Positions 36,266 to 45,324 of a stretch of 64,000 nt of DNA are shown here, piece by piece. A program made the translations under genes and the position numbers. How positions within the stretch are numbered: the first letter of the stretch is position 1; each line of letters starts with the position of its first letter. Below the pieces are notes generated by a model. It was not told where the DNA came from. It searched no databases and saw only the letters and a list, made by a program, of their open reading frames with translations. Source of the stretch: Asaccharospora irregularis DSM 2635 (GTDB taxonomy: Bacteria > Bacillota > Clostridia > Peptostreptococcales > Peptostreptococcaceae); NCBI RefSeq assembly GCF_900129815.1, contig NZ_FQWX01000002.1:1-64000 (forward strand). The letters are read 5' to 3'.

Positions 36266-36763
36266 ATGAAGACGAAAATCAAAAAAGCTATGTTCGCAGG
36301 AAGTTTTGATCCAATAACAAATGGACATTTAGATATAATAACAAGATCATCAAAAATATTTGATGAGTTACAAATAGGAGTACTAAATAATCCAAATAAA
36401 AAATGTTTATTTACTTTTGAAGAAAGAGTAAATTTAATTAAAGCATCAACAAGTCATATAGACAACGTAAAGGTTGTAAGTTTTGATGGATTACTAGTTA
36501 GGTATTGTGAGGAAAATGGAATAGATACTCTTGTAAGAGGTGTAAGAAGTGGAGCTGATGTTGAATATGAACTTCAAATGGCTCATATGAATAGAGAGTT
36601 AAATCCTAATATTGAAACAATCATTTTACCTACAAATACGATTTATTCTTTTATAAGTTCCTCTTTAATAAAGGAAGTTTTGAGTTTTGATGCAGACATA
36701 AAAAGATTAGTTCCAGAGGTAGTTCTTAAGGAGTTAAAAAGAAAAACTAACAGGGGGAAATAA
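36266..36763 (+). CDS. coaD: phosphopantetheine adenylyltransferase
   Basis: Penultimate step of coenzyme A synthesis. Nucleotidyltransferase fold of 165 residues with the HxGH-type motif GSFDPITNGHLDII and the second signature YSFISSSLIKEV (the ISSS-x-(I/V)RE region). A GGAGGAATAAG ribosome site lies within the end of rsmD. The following coiled-coil gene starts two bases after the stop. Confidence 0.96.
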   Translation: MKTKIKKAMFAGSFDPITNGHLDIITRSSKIFDELQIGVLNNPNKKCLFTFEERVNLIKASTSHIDNVKVVSFDGLLVRYCEENGIDTLVRGVRSGADVEYELQMAHMNRELNPNIETIILPTNTIYSFISSSLIKEVLSFDADIKRLVPEVVLKELKRKTNRGK

Positions 36764-36765
36764 AG

Positions 36766-37290
36766 ATGAAGGTAGATTTAGAAATGATGGATTTATTTGA
36801 AGAATTAGAAGAAACTGTGAAGAATGCTTCTACAAACCCATTTTCTCATAAGTGTAGTATAGATAAGCAGTATGTTTTGCAGTTATTAGCAGATATAAGA
36901 TCATTGATACCAGAGGAAGTTACACAAGCTGTATGGGTAAACAAGGAAAGACATAAAATAATTAATAAGGCCAAGCAAGAGGCAGAGGAAATAATTGAAC
37001 AAGCAAATAAAGAAGCTAGTAGAATTGAAGAAGAGTGCAACAATAACATGGAACTAATAAAGAAAAATTCTGAGGAAGCACTTAAAGCATATGTTGAATC
37101 GAGCGAGCCTGTGACAAAAGCTGATGAAAGAGCAAAGGAAATATTAGAAAAAGCTGAAAGTGTAGCCAAAGAAATAAGATTAGGGGCCATAGAGTATGCA
37201 GAGGATGTTCTTACTAGTGTTGAATATAACTTAAAGGGAATTTTAGAAGAAGTTGAAAGAGATAGAAGAGAGCTAAATCCAAAAAAATAA
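36766..37290 (+). CDS. coiled-coil protein of unknown function (ATPase-stalk-like)
   Basis: A 174-residue protein. After a short N-terminal helix-rich region, about 60-165 is a charged heptad-like helix rich in Glu/Lys/Ala (KQEAEEIIEQANKEASRIEE, ADERAKEILEKAESVAKEI) resembling the stalk subunit of rotary ATPases. No membrane anchor is seen, so it is not an F0 b subunit. It probably makes a dimeric rod. Similar proteins downstream of coaD in clostridia are annotated only as ATPase or hypothetical. Its role is unknown. Confidence 0.72.
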   Translation: MKVDLEMMDLFEELEETVKNASTNPFSHKCSIDKQYVLQLLADIRSLIPEEVTQAVWVNKERHKIINKAKQEAEEIIEQANKEASRIEEECNNNMELIKKNSEEALKAYVESSEPVTKADERAKEILEKAESVAKEIRLGAIEYAEDVLTSVEYNLKGILEEVERDRRELNPKK

Positions 37291-37320
37291 AAATTAATTT
37301 AGATGCTAGATAAAAATAAA

Positions 37321-37366
37321 AAAGGTCAGCTACCTTAATTGAGATATAGGTAGTTGACCTTTTTGA
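37321..37366. terminator. bidirectional terminator before ylbJ
   Basis: 15-bp stem with one G-T pair: 37321-37335 (AAAGGTCAGCTACCT) with 37348-37362, then TTTTT. It separates convergent genes. Confidence 0.85.
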
Positions 37367-37426
37367 TGTGTGTTTTAGATATAAAACATGTGTATATTAT
37401 GAAACATATGTATATAAAATATTTGA

Positions 37427-38620
37427 TTATATTACTGTAAATTTCTTTTTGGCTATAAATATAGATGAAATAATATATATTATAATAATCATTGAAGCGA
37501 TTATATTATAATTACTTATATAAAAATTCCAAATAAAATTGTTAAAGAGATTGTCATATCCAATATTAAAGTTAGAAACAACTACTGATGATTTTAATAA
37601 TGGGTAGAACAAAAAAGTGAATATAGAAGCAAAAATACCATGTAGAAATTTACTAAATATGTAGACATTTAAATTTATGTTTGCTTTAGCTAGAAAGCTA
37701 CAACATTGTGCTAGTATAGACAAACCACTAAAACCAATTAAGAAACTGCATAAACAAGCTCTAAGAGCCTCAGATACATATGACACACTAGAAACTTTAC
37801 TACATCCGAGTGTGATTTCAAATAAACCACTAATAAAGGATTCACACAGTTCTTTAGGTACTCCAAAAATAGATAGAGGTAAGTACATAACATTTGATAT
37901 TATAGAAATAATATTAAATATAGATAAGATTTTAAATACGACGAAAAAGACTATTACAAACCCACCTACATTAAGAAGCGTGTTTACTCCACTAAATACA
38001 GCATTTCCAAACAGTATAAAGAATCCATTGTTGTTAGAATTCCTAGAGTCAATAATATTAGCTAAACTATCCTTTAGTTTGTAATTAGATCTAGGTAATA
38101 TTTCATTACCGTAGTTTCTAAAAAGCAAACCTACTAATATAGATCCTAGATAATGACAAATAATCATTAAATAGCCAAGAGATGAACTGCCAAACATTCC
38201 TACAGATACGGAGCCTATTATAAATAGAGGACCTGATGTAGAACAAAATGAGACTAATCTTTGGGCTTCATGTTTAGATATTTGATTAGTTTCTCTAAGC
38301 TGAGATGCTAACTTTGCGCCAATAGGATACCCAGATACTGTAGATATTGCAAAAACTAGTGCACTTTTTCCAGAAACATTGAAAATAATCCTAGTTATAG
38401 GGTTTATTATTAGTCCAATTATATCTATAACCTTTAAATCGACAATTAAGTTTGCGCCGATTATAAAAGGTAATAAAGACGGGACAAGTATATTAGACCA
38501 TATACCAAAACCTTCTTTAGCTGCAAGTATAGATTCATTTGGAAAAAGAATTATACCAAAGACTAATAACATAACTATAAACATCGGAATGAAGAAAATG
38601 ATAACTTTACTTTTTTTCAT
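37427..38620 (-). CDS. ylbJ: sporulation integral membrane protein YlbJ
   Basis: Polytopic membrane protein of 397 residues with the nucleoside-recognition GATE fold (WSNILVPSLLPFIIGANLIVD near 42-62, VSGYPIGAKLASQL near 94-107). In B. subtilis ylbJ is a sigma-E gene needed for spore resistance and is located near coaD (ylbI) as here. Eight to ten hydrophobic segments are visible. The ATG is preceded by AAGGTG. It lies downstream of tmcAL on the minus strand, with a terminator between, so it likely has its own sporulation promoter, which I could not fix. Confidence 0.9.
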   Translation of the reverse strand: MKKSKVIIFFIPMFIVMLLVFGIILFPNESILAAKEGFGIWSNILVPSLLPFIIGANLIVDLKVIDIIGLIINPITRIIFNVSGKSALVFAISTVSGYPIGAKLASQLRETNQISKHEAQRLVSFCSTSGPLFIIGSVSVGMFGSSSLGYLMIICHYLGSILVGLLFRNYGNEILPRSNYKLKDSLANIIDSRNSNNNGFFILFGNAVFSGVNTLLNVGGFVIVFFVVFKILSIFNIISIISNVMYLPLSIFGVPKELCESFISGLFEITLGCSKVSSVSYVSEALRACLCSFLIGFSGLSILAQCCSFLAKANINLNVYIFSKFLHGIFASIFTFLFYPLLKSSVVVSNFNIGYDNLFNNFIWNFYISNYNIIASMIIIIYIISSIFIAKKKFTVI

Positions 38621-38680
38621 AACATCACCTTATTAAATAATATAAAATATTATATTATTTGAACTAGATATATATGAATA

Positions 38681-38712
38681 ATAAAAAACCTAAAGGTATC
38701 TTCCTTTAGGCT
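38681..38712 (-). terminator. terminator after tmcAL
   Basis: On the minus strand, CCTAAAGG (38710-38703) pairs with CCTTTAGG (38696-38689), 6-base loop, followed by TTTTTTATT. Confidence 0.78.
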
Positions 38713-38732
38713 GTATCAATCATTACGATATA

Positions 38733-40004
38733 TTATTTTATATATACAGGAGAAGTATAAAAATCCATAGGACCTTTAACTAAATTTTTATTGTTTTTAT
38801 AATAAATAAGATTATAGATGTTAGTAGACTTTATATCATAATCTATTAGTGTATTAAAGATATCATTTGTATTTGAGTGTGATATATTTGAAAACTTATT
38901 TATTATATTAATATCAGAATTATTTTTTATGTTTTTTAGTATTTCGCGGCCCTTATCATTAAAAGCGAGTACTCTAATATACGGCATATATGAAATATCT
39001 TTTACAAGATTAATATCATCTTTTGTTATTCCAAGCAAGATATTATTAAGAGTACGCTTTATTTTTGTCAGAGTATATCTTTTGGACTTTATGGAAAATT
39101 GAAGCTCATCTGTAGAAGAAGAGGTAAAAATATTTTGGTATATTTTATTTTCAATTCCCTCGTTTACTTCGAAGTATTTTTTAAGGTTATTTTTGTCTCT
39201 AATCACAATTGAGGACAAATTATCAAAAAATAAATCTTCGAACACAGGTCTAAATTTGTTATTTAATTTGTCTACTAGATTATCAAAAGTAGGTTTTGGA
39301 ACTACAGATTGAATTTGAGATATATCGCTACTTTCTTTTAGTAATTTCCTTATTGCCGTAGCAGAACATATACTACCATCTATAGTATCTGAATTATATT
39401 GTGATTGAATTCTAGTAATTGTATAAGGTTTTATAGGACTTTTCAATTTTATTAGGCTTTTTAGGTATTCTAGACCTAATATGTTATTTGAGGAGTTTAA
39501 AATATCAAAAAGCCTATCACTAGATATATTGTTTATTAAATTATTATTTTCAATATATGAATACAAGGCCTGTCCTCTTGCAACAGGAAACAGCATGCCA
39601 TCATCTAGAAAATTCTTAAGATACAGTTTAAATTCTTCTGGTTCTTCAACTAGTATTTTTGCTAAGGTATAGAGAATATCTGTATCTCCCTCTTCACTGC
39701 CAAAGCAAATAGAGTTTACACAATTTAAAGAATTTAGAAGAGTAACTGCTCCTTGGGCAAATATTTCTGCACTTTGGCATGCAAATAGTGTTGGAAGTTC
39801 AACAACCAAATCAACTCCATTTTCAACGGCCATCTTTGCCCTTGTATATTTATCGAATAAAGCAGGTTCACCCCTTTGCAAAAAGTTTCCGCTCATAATA
39901 GCGATAGTATGTGTGGCATTAGTTATTTGTTTGGATTTATGTAAATGGTATAAATGACCATTGTGAAAGGGATTATACTCAACAATAAGTCCTGTTAAAT
40001 TCAT
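38733..40004 (-). CDS. tmcAL: tRNA-Met cytidine acetate ligase TmcAL
   Basis: YlbM/TmcAL uses acetate and ATP to make N4-acetylcytidine at the wobble position of elongator tRNA-Met. The 423 residues start with the nucleotidyltransferase motif [15 protein letters not shown] (HxGH) and show [22 protein letters not shown] and GADLVVELP-like [18 protein letters not shown]. The C-terminal half is typical of the family. AAGGAGGG precedes the ATG. It is divergent from ackA, whose product supplies or uses acetate, which fits loosely with the acetate-dependent reaction. Confidence 0.92.
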   Translation of the reverse strand: MNLTGLIVEYNPFHNGHLYHLHKSKQITNATHTIAIMSGNFLQRGEPALFDKYTRAKMAVENGVDLVVELPTLFACQSAEIFAQGAVTLLNSLNCVNSICFGSEEGDTDILYTLAKILVEEPEEFKLYLKNFLDDGMLFPVARGQALYSYIENNNLINNISSDRLFDILNSSNNILGLEYLKSLIKLKSPIKPYTITRIQSQYNSDTIDGSICSATAIRKLLKESSDISQIQSVVPKPTFDNLVDKLNNKFRPVFEDLFFDNLSSIVIRDKNNLKKYFEVNEGIENKIYQNIFTSSSTDELQFSIKSKRYTLTKIKRTLNNILLGITKDDINLVKDISYMPYIRVLAFNDKGREILKNIKNNSDINIINKFSNISHSNTNDIFNTLIDYDIKSTNIYNLIYYKNNKNLVKGPMDFYTSPVYIK

Positions 40005-40331
40005 AAAAACCCTCCTTTTTAATCAAAATTTAAAAAATAAAAGACAATATAGCTATTAGGTATTATAAAAATACAAAAAAAGTAATATAATAGTATATAT
40101 TGGATAATATAAAAATTAAGCAATTATATTATATTATTATAGCAAATCGATAAAAATAATCTATGTAAATTATTGTACAAACACTATATACTTTTATAAA
40201 AAAAAGTGGTATATTATTTATGTTCAATGTATACAAATTAAAGATATTGTAAAAAATTAAGTTTTTAGCTGATTTTTTGGAGTTTAAGAGCTTATTACAT
40301 ATTATTGATAAAAATTTAAGGAGGTATACTA
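40005..40331. other. 327-bp divergent intergenic region, tmcAL and ackA
   Basis: AT-rich, no gene supported. It contains a candidate ackA promoter, TTGTAC (40173-40178), 16 bases, TATAAA (40195-40200), leaving a leader of about 125 bases with no clear hairpin or riboswitch. Confidence 0.5.
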
Positions 40332-41528
40332 ATGAAAATATTAGTATTAAACTGTGGTAGTTCTTCATTAAAATATCAATTAATCGATATGAACAATGAA
40401 GAAGTTTTATGTATAGGATTAGTTGAAAGAATAGGTATAGATGGATCTATATTAAAACAAGAAAAAGATGGAGTAGAAGGTAAATTAATAAAAGAAGAAC
40501 CTATGAAAAACCATCAAGATGCTATCAAATTAGTATTAGAAGCTGTTTTACACCCAGAGTTCGGTGGAGTTAAAGAAATGAGTGAAATAGAAGCTGTAGG
40601 ACACAGAGTTGTTCACGGTGGAGAAAAATTCGCTTCATCAGTATTAATAACTGAAGAAGTTGAAAAAGCTATAAAAGAATGTGTAGATTTAGCACCACTT
40701 CATAACCCAGCTAACATAATGGGAATAGACGCTTGTAAAGCTATACTTCCAAATGTTCCTATGGTTGCAGTGTTTGATACAGCTTTCCATCAAACAATGC
40801 CTAAATCTTCTTATTTATATGGATTACCTCATGAATTATACACTAAATACGGTGTAAGAAGATACGGATTCCATGGAACTTCTCACAAATATGTATCTCA
40901 AAGAGCAGCTGAGATGTTAGGAAAAGATATAAAAGACTTAAAAATAATAACTTGTCACTTAGGAAACGGTGCTTCAATAGCAGCTGTAGATGGTGGTAAA
41001 TGTATAGATACTTCAATGGGATTCACTCCATTAGAAGGTTTAATAATGGGAACTAGATGTGGAGATATAGACTCTGCTATATTACCATTTTTAATGCAAA
41101 AAGAAGGTCTAGATGCAGATGGATTAAGTAACCTAATGAACAAACAATCTGGAGTATACGGTATGACTGGAATATCAAGTGACTTCAGAGATATAGAAGG
41201 AGCAGCTGAAAAAGGTGATGAAAAAGCACAAGTAGCTTTAGATGCTTACGTTAAAAAAGTTCAAAAATACATAGGTTCATATGCTGCTGAAATGAACGGA
41301 GTAGATGTTGTAGTATTTACTGCAGGTGTTGGAGAAAATGGTATAGACCTAAGAGGAAGAATAGCTTCTAACATGGAATTCTTAGGAATGAAGTTAGATG
41401 AAGAATCTAACAAGGTTAGAGGAAAAGAAAGAGTAATATCTACAACAGACTCTAAAGTTAAGATGTTATTAATACCAACTAACGAAGAGTTAATGATAGC
41501 TAGAGACACTTTAAATTTAGTAAAATAG
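40332..41528 (+). CDS. ackA: acetate kinase
   Basis: Interconverts acetyl phosphate plus ADP with acetate plus ATP, the main ATP-yielding step of acetogenic fermentation. The 398 residues have [55 protein letters not shown] and FTAGVGENG. Codon use is more biased than in neighbours (many GGA, CAC, GCT), consistent with high expression. No pta gene is adjacent. AGGAGG precedes the ATG and a terminator follows. Confidence 0.97.
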   Translation: MKILVLNCGSSSLKYQLIDMNNEEVLCIGLVERIGIDGSILKQEKDGVEGKLIKEEPMKNHQDAIKLVLEAVLHPEFGGVKEMSEIEAVGHRVVHGGEKFASSVLITEEVEKAIKECVDLAPLHNPANIMGIDACKAILPNVPMVAVFDTAFHQTMPKSSYLYGLPHELYTKYGVRRYGFHGTSHKYVSQRAAEMLGKDIKDLKIITCHLGNGASIAAVDGGKCIDTSMGFTPLEGLIMGTRCGDIDSAILPFLMQKEGLDADGLSNLMNKQSGVYGMTGISSDFRDIEGAAEKGDEKAQVALDAYVKKVQKYIGSYAAEMNGVDVVVFTAGVGENGIDLRGRIASNMEFLGMKLDEESNKVRGKERVISTTDSKVKMLLIPTNEELMIARDTLNLVK

Positions 41529-41550
41529 TCTTAATTGGACATAATATATT

Positions 41551-41583
41551 TTAAGGTAGGGTAACACCTACCTTAAGTTTTTT
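41551..41583 (+). terminator. intrinsic terminator after ackA
   Basis: Perfect 10-bp stem TTAAGGTAGG (41551-41560) / CCTACCTTAA (41567-41576), 6-base loop, G, then six T. Confidence 0.9.
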
Positions 41584-41626
41584 AAAGGTATTTCAATTTA
41601 CCGCTATATCTATCAAGTAAAAATAC

Positions 41627-41655
41627 TTGACAAACAAATGCTAGATTTGTATAAT
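41627..41655 (+). promoter_or_regulatory. consensus sigma-A promoter for yceD-rpmF
   Basis: Perfect TTGACA (41627-41632), 17-base spacer, perfect TATAAT (41650-41655), 30 bases before the yceD start. Confidence 0.92.
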
Positions 41656-41684
41656 AAATTTGGTGATATATTGAGGTGAAATTA

Positions 41685-42215
41685 ATGAAAGTTAGTCTAG
41701 ATAAACTAATTAGAAGAGAAACCGATAAAATAGACTTGAGTTTTTTTGAGAAAATTGATACTATTAGTTATTGTGATAAGATTTATGAATTAGCTTCACC
41801 TGTAAATATAAAAGGTAAAATAGCAAATACAAATAAAGGTTTATACCTTAAAGTAGATGTTGATTTTACAATTCTTGACCATTGTGCAAGATGTTTAGAT
41901 CAGGTAGAAGTACCATTAGAATATTCTATCGAAGGTTTTTTAGTAAAAGAAGATAATTATGACGAAGATGAGTTCGAAGACTTTGATGCATTTATAATCG
42001 ATGACCAAGAGGTCGATTTGATTGAAATAATAGGACAAACACTAGAATTTAATGCACCAAGTGCAGTTACATGTAGTCAAGAATGTAAAGGTCTTTGTCA
42101 AGGATGCGGAGCCAACTTAAATATAGAAGGATGCTCATGCAATGAACATACGAACGACGAGGAGAATATAGATCCCCGTTTTGCTAAATTAAAAGATTTG
42201 TTTAAAACTGACTAA
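41685..42215 (+). CDS. yceD: DUF177 protein (YceD/YlbN)
   Basis: A 176-residue soluble protein of the DUF177 family, linked in bacteria and plastids to 23S rRNA accumulation. It has an acidic middle (EDNYDEDEFEDFDAFIID) and cysteine pairs CARCLDQ near 67-70 and a C-terminal CSQECKGLCQGCGANL cluster that probably binds zinc. I chose ATG 41685, 6 bases after GAGGTG, rather than the GTG at 41676 within that site. It precedes rpmF by 13 bases, a widespread pairing. Confidence 0.9.
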   Translation: MKVSLDKLIRRETDKIDLSFFEKIDTISYCDKIYELASPVNIKGKIANTNKGLYLKVDVDFTILDHCARCLDQVEVPLEYSIEGFLVKEDNYDEDEFEDFDAFIIDDQEVDLIEIIGQTLEFNAPSAVTCSQECKGLCQGCGANLNIEGCSCNEHTNDEENIDPRFAKLKDLFKTD

Positions 42216-42228
42216 GGAGGTGGCGTAA

Positions 42229-42405
42229 ATGGCAGTACCAAAGCGTAAAACGTCTAAATCAAAAACTAAAATGAGAAGAGCAGCTAACTCAAAGATGGTA
42301 GCAACAGGATTTGTAAGTTGCCCACAATGTCATGAGCCAGTATTACCACATAGAGTATGTCCAGACTGTGGATATTATAAAGGTAAAGAAGTTGTATCTA
42401 AGTAA
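42229..42405 (+). CDS. rpmF: 50S ribosomal protein L32
   Basis: A 58-residue ribosomal protein starting [20 protein letters not shown], with a zinc-type cysteine set, CPQC (Cys31, Cys34) and CPDC (Cys44, Cys47). AAGGAGG precedes the ATG by 8 bases. It is the zinc-binding paralogue type. Cotranscribed with yceD from the promoter at 41627. Confidence 0.97.
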   Translation: MAVPKRKTSKSKTKMRRAANSKMVATGFVSCPQCHEPVLPHRVCPDCGYYKGKEVVSK

Positions 42406-42413
42406 TAACTTTT

Positions 42414-42446
42414 AAAAACATGTAGAATACTCTACATGTTTTTTTT
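42414..42446 (+). terminator. intrinsic terminator after rpmF
   Basis: Perfect 13-bp stem, AAAAACATGTAGA (42414-42426) with 42431-42443, 4-base loop, and a run of eight T. Confidence 0.9.
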
Positions 42447-42577
42447 GTATATATATCTTTATGTATACAAATTAATATATACACTAGATATTAGGGTATA
42501 AAGGATTTTACAGAAGCAAAGGATATAGATATAAAGCCTGTATTATATAAAAATATAAAAAATAAATAATATAGGTA

Positions 42578-42606
42578 TTGAAAAAAAATAATTCGTATTA
42601 TATACT
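42578..42606 (+). promoter_or_regulatory. sigma-A promoter for the fapR-fab operon
   Basis: TTGAAA (42578-42583), 17-base spacer, TATACT (42601-42606). The expected start site falls inside the FapR operator. Confidence 0.82.
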
Positions 42607-42609
42607 ACT

Positions 42610-42628
42610 ATTAGTAGCTGGTACTAAT
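42610..42628 (+). promoter_or_regulatory. FapR operator
   Basis: Palindrome ATTAGTAGCTGGTACTAAT, arms ATTAGTA and TACTAAT around GCTGG, very close to the B. subtilis FapR box. It overlaps the transcription start, so bound FapR should block initiation until malonyl-CoA releases it. Confidence 0.88.
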
Positions 42629-42654
42629 TACAGCTATAAATTTTTGGAGGGAAC

Positions 42655-43212
42655 ATGAAAAAGAAAAGCAGAGCCCAAAGACAGAAGGAACTTATTGATA
42701 TGTTAAAAACAGATCCTTTTTACACAGATGAGGAGTTGGCAAATTTGTTTGGTGTTAGTATTCAAACTATAAGGCTCGATAGAATGAGTTTGAATATACC
42801 TGAGTTAAGAGAAAGGGTAAAACTAATAGCAGAAACAGAGACATCAAAGGTAAAAACTCTGGGTGTAAAGGAGATTACAGGAGAAATAATTGATTTATCA
42901 GTAGGTAGCTTAGGAATATCTATGTTAGAGATTACTGAGGACATGATTTATTCTAAGACTAATACTCTGAGAGATACTTATATATTTTCTTTAGCTAATT
43001 CATTAGCAATGGCAACAATAGATGCACCTAAAGTTATAATGAGGGTTGCCAACATAAAGTGCTTAAAGTTAATAGAGCAAAAAGATAGACTAATAGCTAA
43101 GGCAGAGGTCTATAGAAAAGTAGACAGAAAGCACTATGTAAAAGTTATTGTAAATAACAAGTCTCAAGAGCAGATATTTAGAGGAAAATTTATATTTGAG
43201 GAATTAGATTAG
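42655..43212 (+). CDS. fapR: FapR, malonyl-CoA-responsive repressor of lipid synthesis
   Basis: A 185-residue repressor with an N-terminal helix-turn-helix (about 8-55: RAQRQKELIDMLKTDPFYTDEELANLF) and a C-terminal hot-dog fold effector domain (about 75-185) that binds malonyl-CoA. A FapR box lies at its own promoter, indicating autoregulation and control of the whole downstream operon. TGGAGGG precedes the ATG. plsX follows after 11 bases, as in B. subtilis. Confidence 0.95.
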   Translation: MKKKSRAQRQKELIDMLKTDPFYTDEELANLFGVSIQTIRLDRMSLNIPELRERVKLIAETETSKVKTLGVKEITGEIIDLSVGSLGISMLEITEDMIYSKTNTLRDTYIFSLANSLAMATIDAPKVIMRVANIKCLKLIEQKDRLIAKAEVYRKVDRKHYVKVIVNNKSQEQIFRGKFIFEELD

Positions 43213-43223
43213 GAGGAAATGTC

Positions 43224-44252
43224 ATGAGAATAGTAATAGATGGAATGGGTGGAGATAATGCACCAAAGTCTAATGTAGAGGGTGTAGTAAATGCTATAAA
43301 GGAATACAATGTTGATTTAATAATAACTGGAGATAAAAAACTATTAGAGGAAGAATTTTCAAAATATGAATTTGATAGAAGTAAATTGGAAATAGTGAAT
43401 ACTACAGAGATAATAGAAAATGAAGATAAGCCAGTAAAGGCAATAAGATCTAAAAAAGATTCATCTATGGTTGTTGCACTAAATCTTGTGAAAGAAGGTA
43501 GAGCAGATGCAGTGATATCTGCTGGAAATACAGGAGCATTACTTGCTGGAGGACTATTTATCGTAGGTAGAATAAAGGGAATTGACAGACCTTGTCTATG
43601 CCCTGCAATACCAAATGTAAAACGTGGTATGACAATAATAGCAGATGGTGGAGCAAATGCAGACTGCAAACCTAAGAACTTAGTGGAATTTGCAGCCATG
43701 AGTGATATTTATGCTAGAAAAGTACTAGGTCATAAAAATCCTAAGTTAGCACTTGCAAATGTAGGTATAGAAGAAGGAAAAGGAAATGACTTAGTTAAAA
43801 AGTCTTATGAAGAACTTAAGAAATTAGATTTAAATTTTATAGGAAATATCGAAGCTAGAGATGTTATCAATGCTTATACAGATATAATTGTATGTGATGG
43901 ATTTACAGGAAATATATTATTAAAGTCTGCCGAAGGTGTGGCCATGTCAGTTATGGGACTTTTAAAAGAAACATTCATGTCTAGTACGAAAGGAAAGATG
44001 GGAGCATTACTTTTAAAAGAAGATTTGAAAAAATTAAAGAGTTTTATGGATTACTCAGAGTATGGAGGTGCACCGCTTTTAGGAGTTAATGGAGGTGTCA
44101 TAAAAGCTCATGGCAGTTCTAACTCATTAGCTATAAAGAATGCCATAAGACAAGGTATAAGATTTTCAGAGGGCAATGTCATTGAGTCTATAAAAGAATT
44201 TATAGAAAGTTATGGCAAAGAAAATGATGACAATAAAAATGATAAAGAATAA
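43224..44252 (+). CDS. plsX: phosphate acyltransferase PlsX
   Basis: Converts acyl-ACP to acyl-phosphate for PlsY in phospholipid synthesis. The 342 residues start IVIDGMGGDNAPK and show SAGNTGALLA, GANADCKP and the NVGIEEGKGN motif. It is peripheral, without membrane segments. AGGAGG precedes the ATG. A 75-base gap to fabH contains a TTAGTA half-site at 44272 but no proper FapR palindrome. Confidence 0.95.
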   Translation: MRIVIDGMGGDNAPKSNVEGVVNAIKEYNVDLIITGDKKLLEEEFSKYEFDRSKLEIVNTTEIIENEDKPVKAIRSKKDSSMVVALNLVKEGRADAVISAGNTGALLAGGLFIVGRIKGIDRPCLCPAIPNVKRGMTIIADGGANADCKPKNLVEFAAMSDIYARKVLGHKNPKLALANVGIEEGKGNDLVKKSYEELKKLDLNFIGNIEARDVINAYTDIIVCDGFTGNILLKSAEGVAMSVMGLLKETFMSSTKGKMGALLLKEDLKKLKSFMDYSEYGGAPLLGVNGGVIKAHGSSNSLAIKNAIRQGIRFSEGNVIESIKEFIESYGKENDDNKNDKE

Positions 44253-44327
44253 TAATTAGATTAGTATAAGCATATTTGATTGATATTACTCACTCTTTAG
44301 ATATATTCCTTTTGGAGGGTTATATAT

Positions 44328-45314
44328 ATGAACACAAAAGCTGGTATATTAGGTGTTGGAAGTTATCTGCCAGACAAGATACTAGATAATTTCCATCTTG
44401 AAAAAATTATGGACACATCAGATAAGTGGATAAGAGAAAGAACAGGTATAAGAGAAAGAAGAATAGCAGATGACAGTCAGGCAACTTCCGATTTAGCAAC
44501 TGAGGCCGCAAGAAAGGCTATTGAATGTGCTAAATTAAACCCAAAAGACATTGAACTTATAATAGTGGCATCAGCTACACCAGATATGTTTTTTCCGTCA
44601 ACAGCTTGTCTGGTACAAGAAAATCTAAAGGCATCAAATGCAGTTGCTTTTGATATATCAGCGGCATGCTCAGGATTTATATATGCACTAACAATAGCTA
44701 AGCAATTTGTTGATAACAATACATATAACAATGTACTGGTAATTGGTGCAGAGACCCTTTCAAGGGCTTTAGACTATAGTGACAGAACAACATCAATACT
44801 ATTTGGCGATGGTGCAGGAGCAGCTATAATAGGAAGGGTTAAAGAAGGAGGAATATTATCTACCTACCTGGGATCAGATGGAAGTGGCAAGGACTTCTTG
44901 GGGATACCAGGAGGAGGTTCTAGAAATCCGGCTACCCACGAAAGTGTAGACAAAAAACTACACACGATAAAGATGTCTGGAAGCGATGTATACAAATTTG
45001 CAGTTAGAATAATGGGAGAGGCCTCTTTAAGGGCACTTGAAAAGGCAAATATGACTACAGATGATATAGACTGCCTTATTCCTCATCAAGCTAATATAAG
45101 GATAATAGAGGCTTCAGCCAAGAGGCTTAAGTTAGACTTAGACAAGGTATACATAAACCTAGACAAATACGGTAATGTATCAGCGGCATCTGTACCAATC
45201 GCTCTAGATGAAGCATATAGAAGTGGAAAAATCAAAAAAGGTGACAATATAGTTCTAGTAGGCTTTGGAGGAGGATTAACCTGGGGTTCCTCTGTTGTTA
45301 ATTGGAGTTTATAA
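44328..45314 (+). CDS. fabH: 3-oxoacyl-ACP synthase III
   Basis: Condenses acetyl-CoA (or branched acyl-CoA) with malonyl-ACP to start fatty acid synthesis. The 328 residues keep the catalytic triad Cys114 (SAACSGF), His253 (IPHQANIR) and Asn283 (YGNVSAAS), with the GFGGGLTWGS ending. TGGAGGG precedes the ATG. fabK follows after 10 bases. Confidence 0.96.
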   Translation: MNTKAGILGVGSYLPDKILDNFHLEKIMDTSDKWIRERTGIRERRIADDSQATSDLATEAARKAIECAKLNPKDIELIIVASATPDMFFPSTACLVQENLKASNAVAFDISAACSGFIYALTIAKQFVDNNTYNNVLVIGAETLSRALDYSDRTTSILFGDGAGAAIIGRVKEGGILSTYLGSDGSGKDFLGIPGGGSRNPATHESVDKKLHTIKMSGSDVYKFAVRIMGEASLRALEKANMTTDDIDCLIPHQANIRIIEASAKRLKLDLDKVYINLDKYGNVSAASVPIALDEAYRSGKIKKGDNIVLVGFGGGLTWGSSVVNWSL

Positions 45315-45324
45315 GGAGGAGAGT

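Noticed and set aside
37677-38084. Plus-strand open frame opposite ylbJ
   Set aside because: Antisense to a clear membrane protein gene. Its composition mirrors ylbJ and there is no ribosome site.
44253-44327. Possible second FapR box before fabH
   Set aside because: A TTAGTA half-site exists, but there is no correctly spaced TACTAA partner, so it does not make a palindrome.
45295-45324. Longer N-terminus for fabK
   Set aside because: It would overlap the end of fabH and lacks a ribosome site. ATG 45325 has AAGGAGG at proper spacing.
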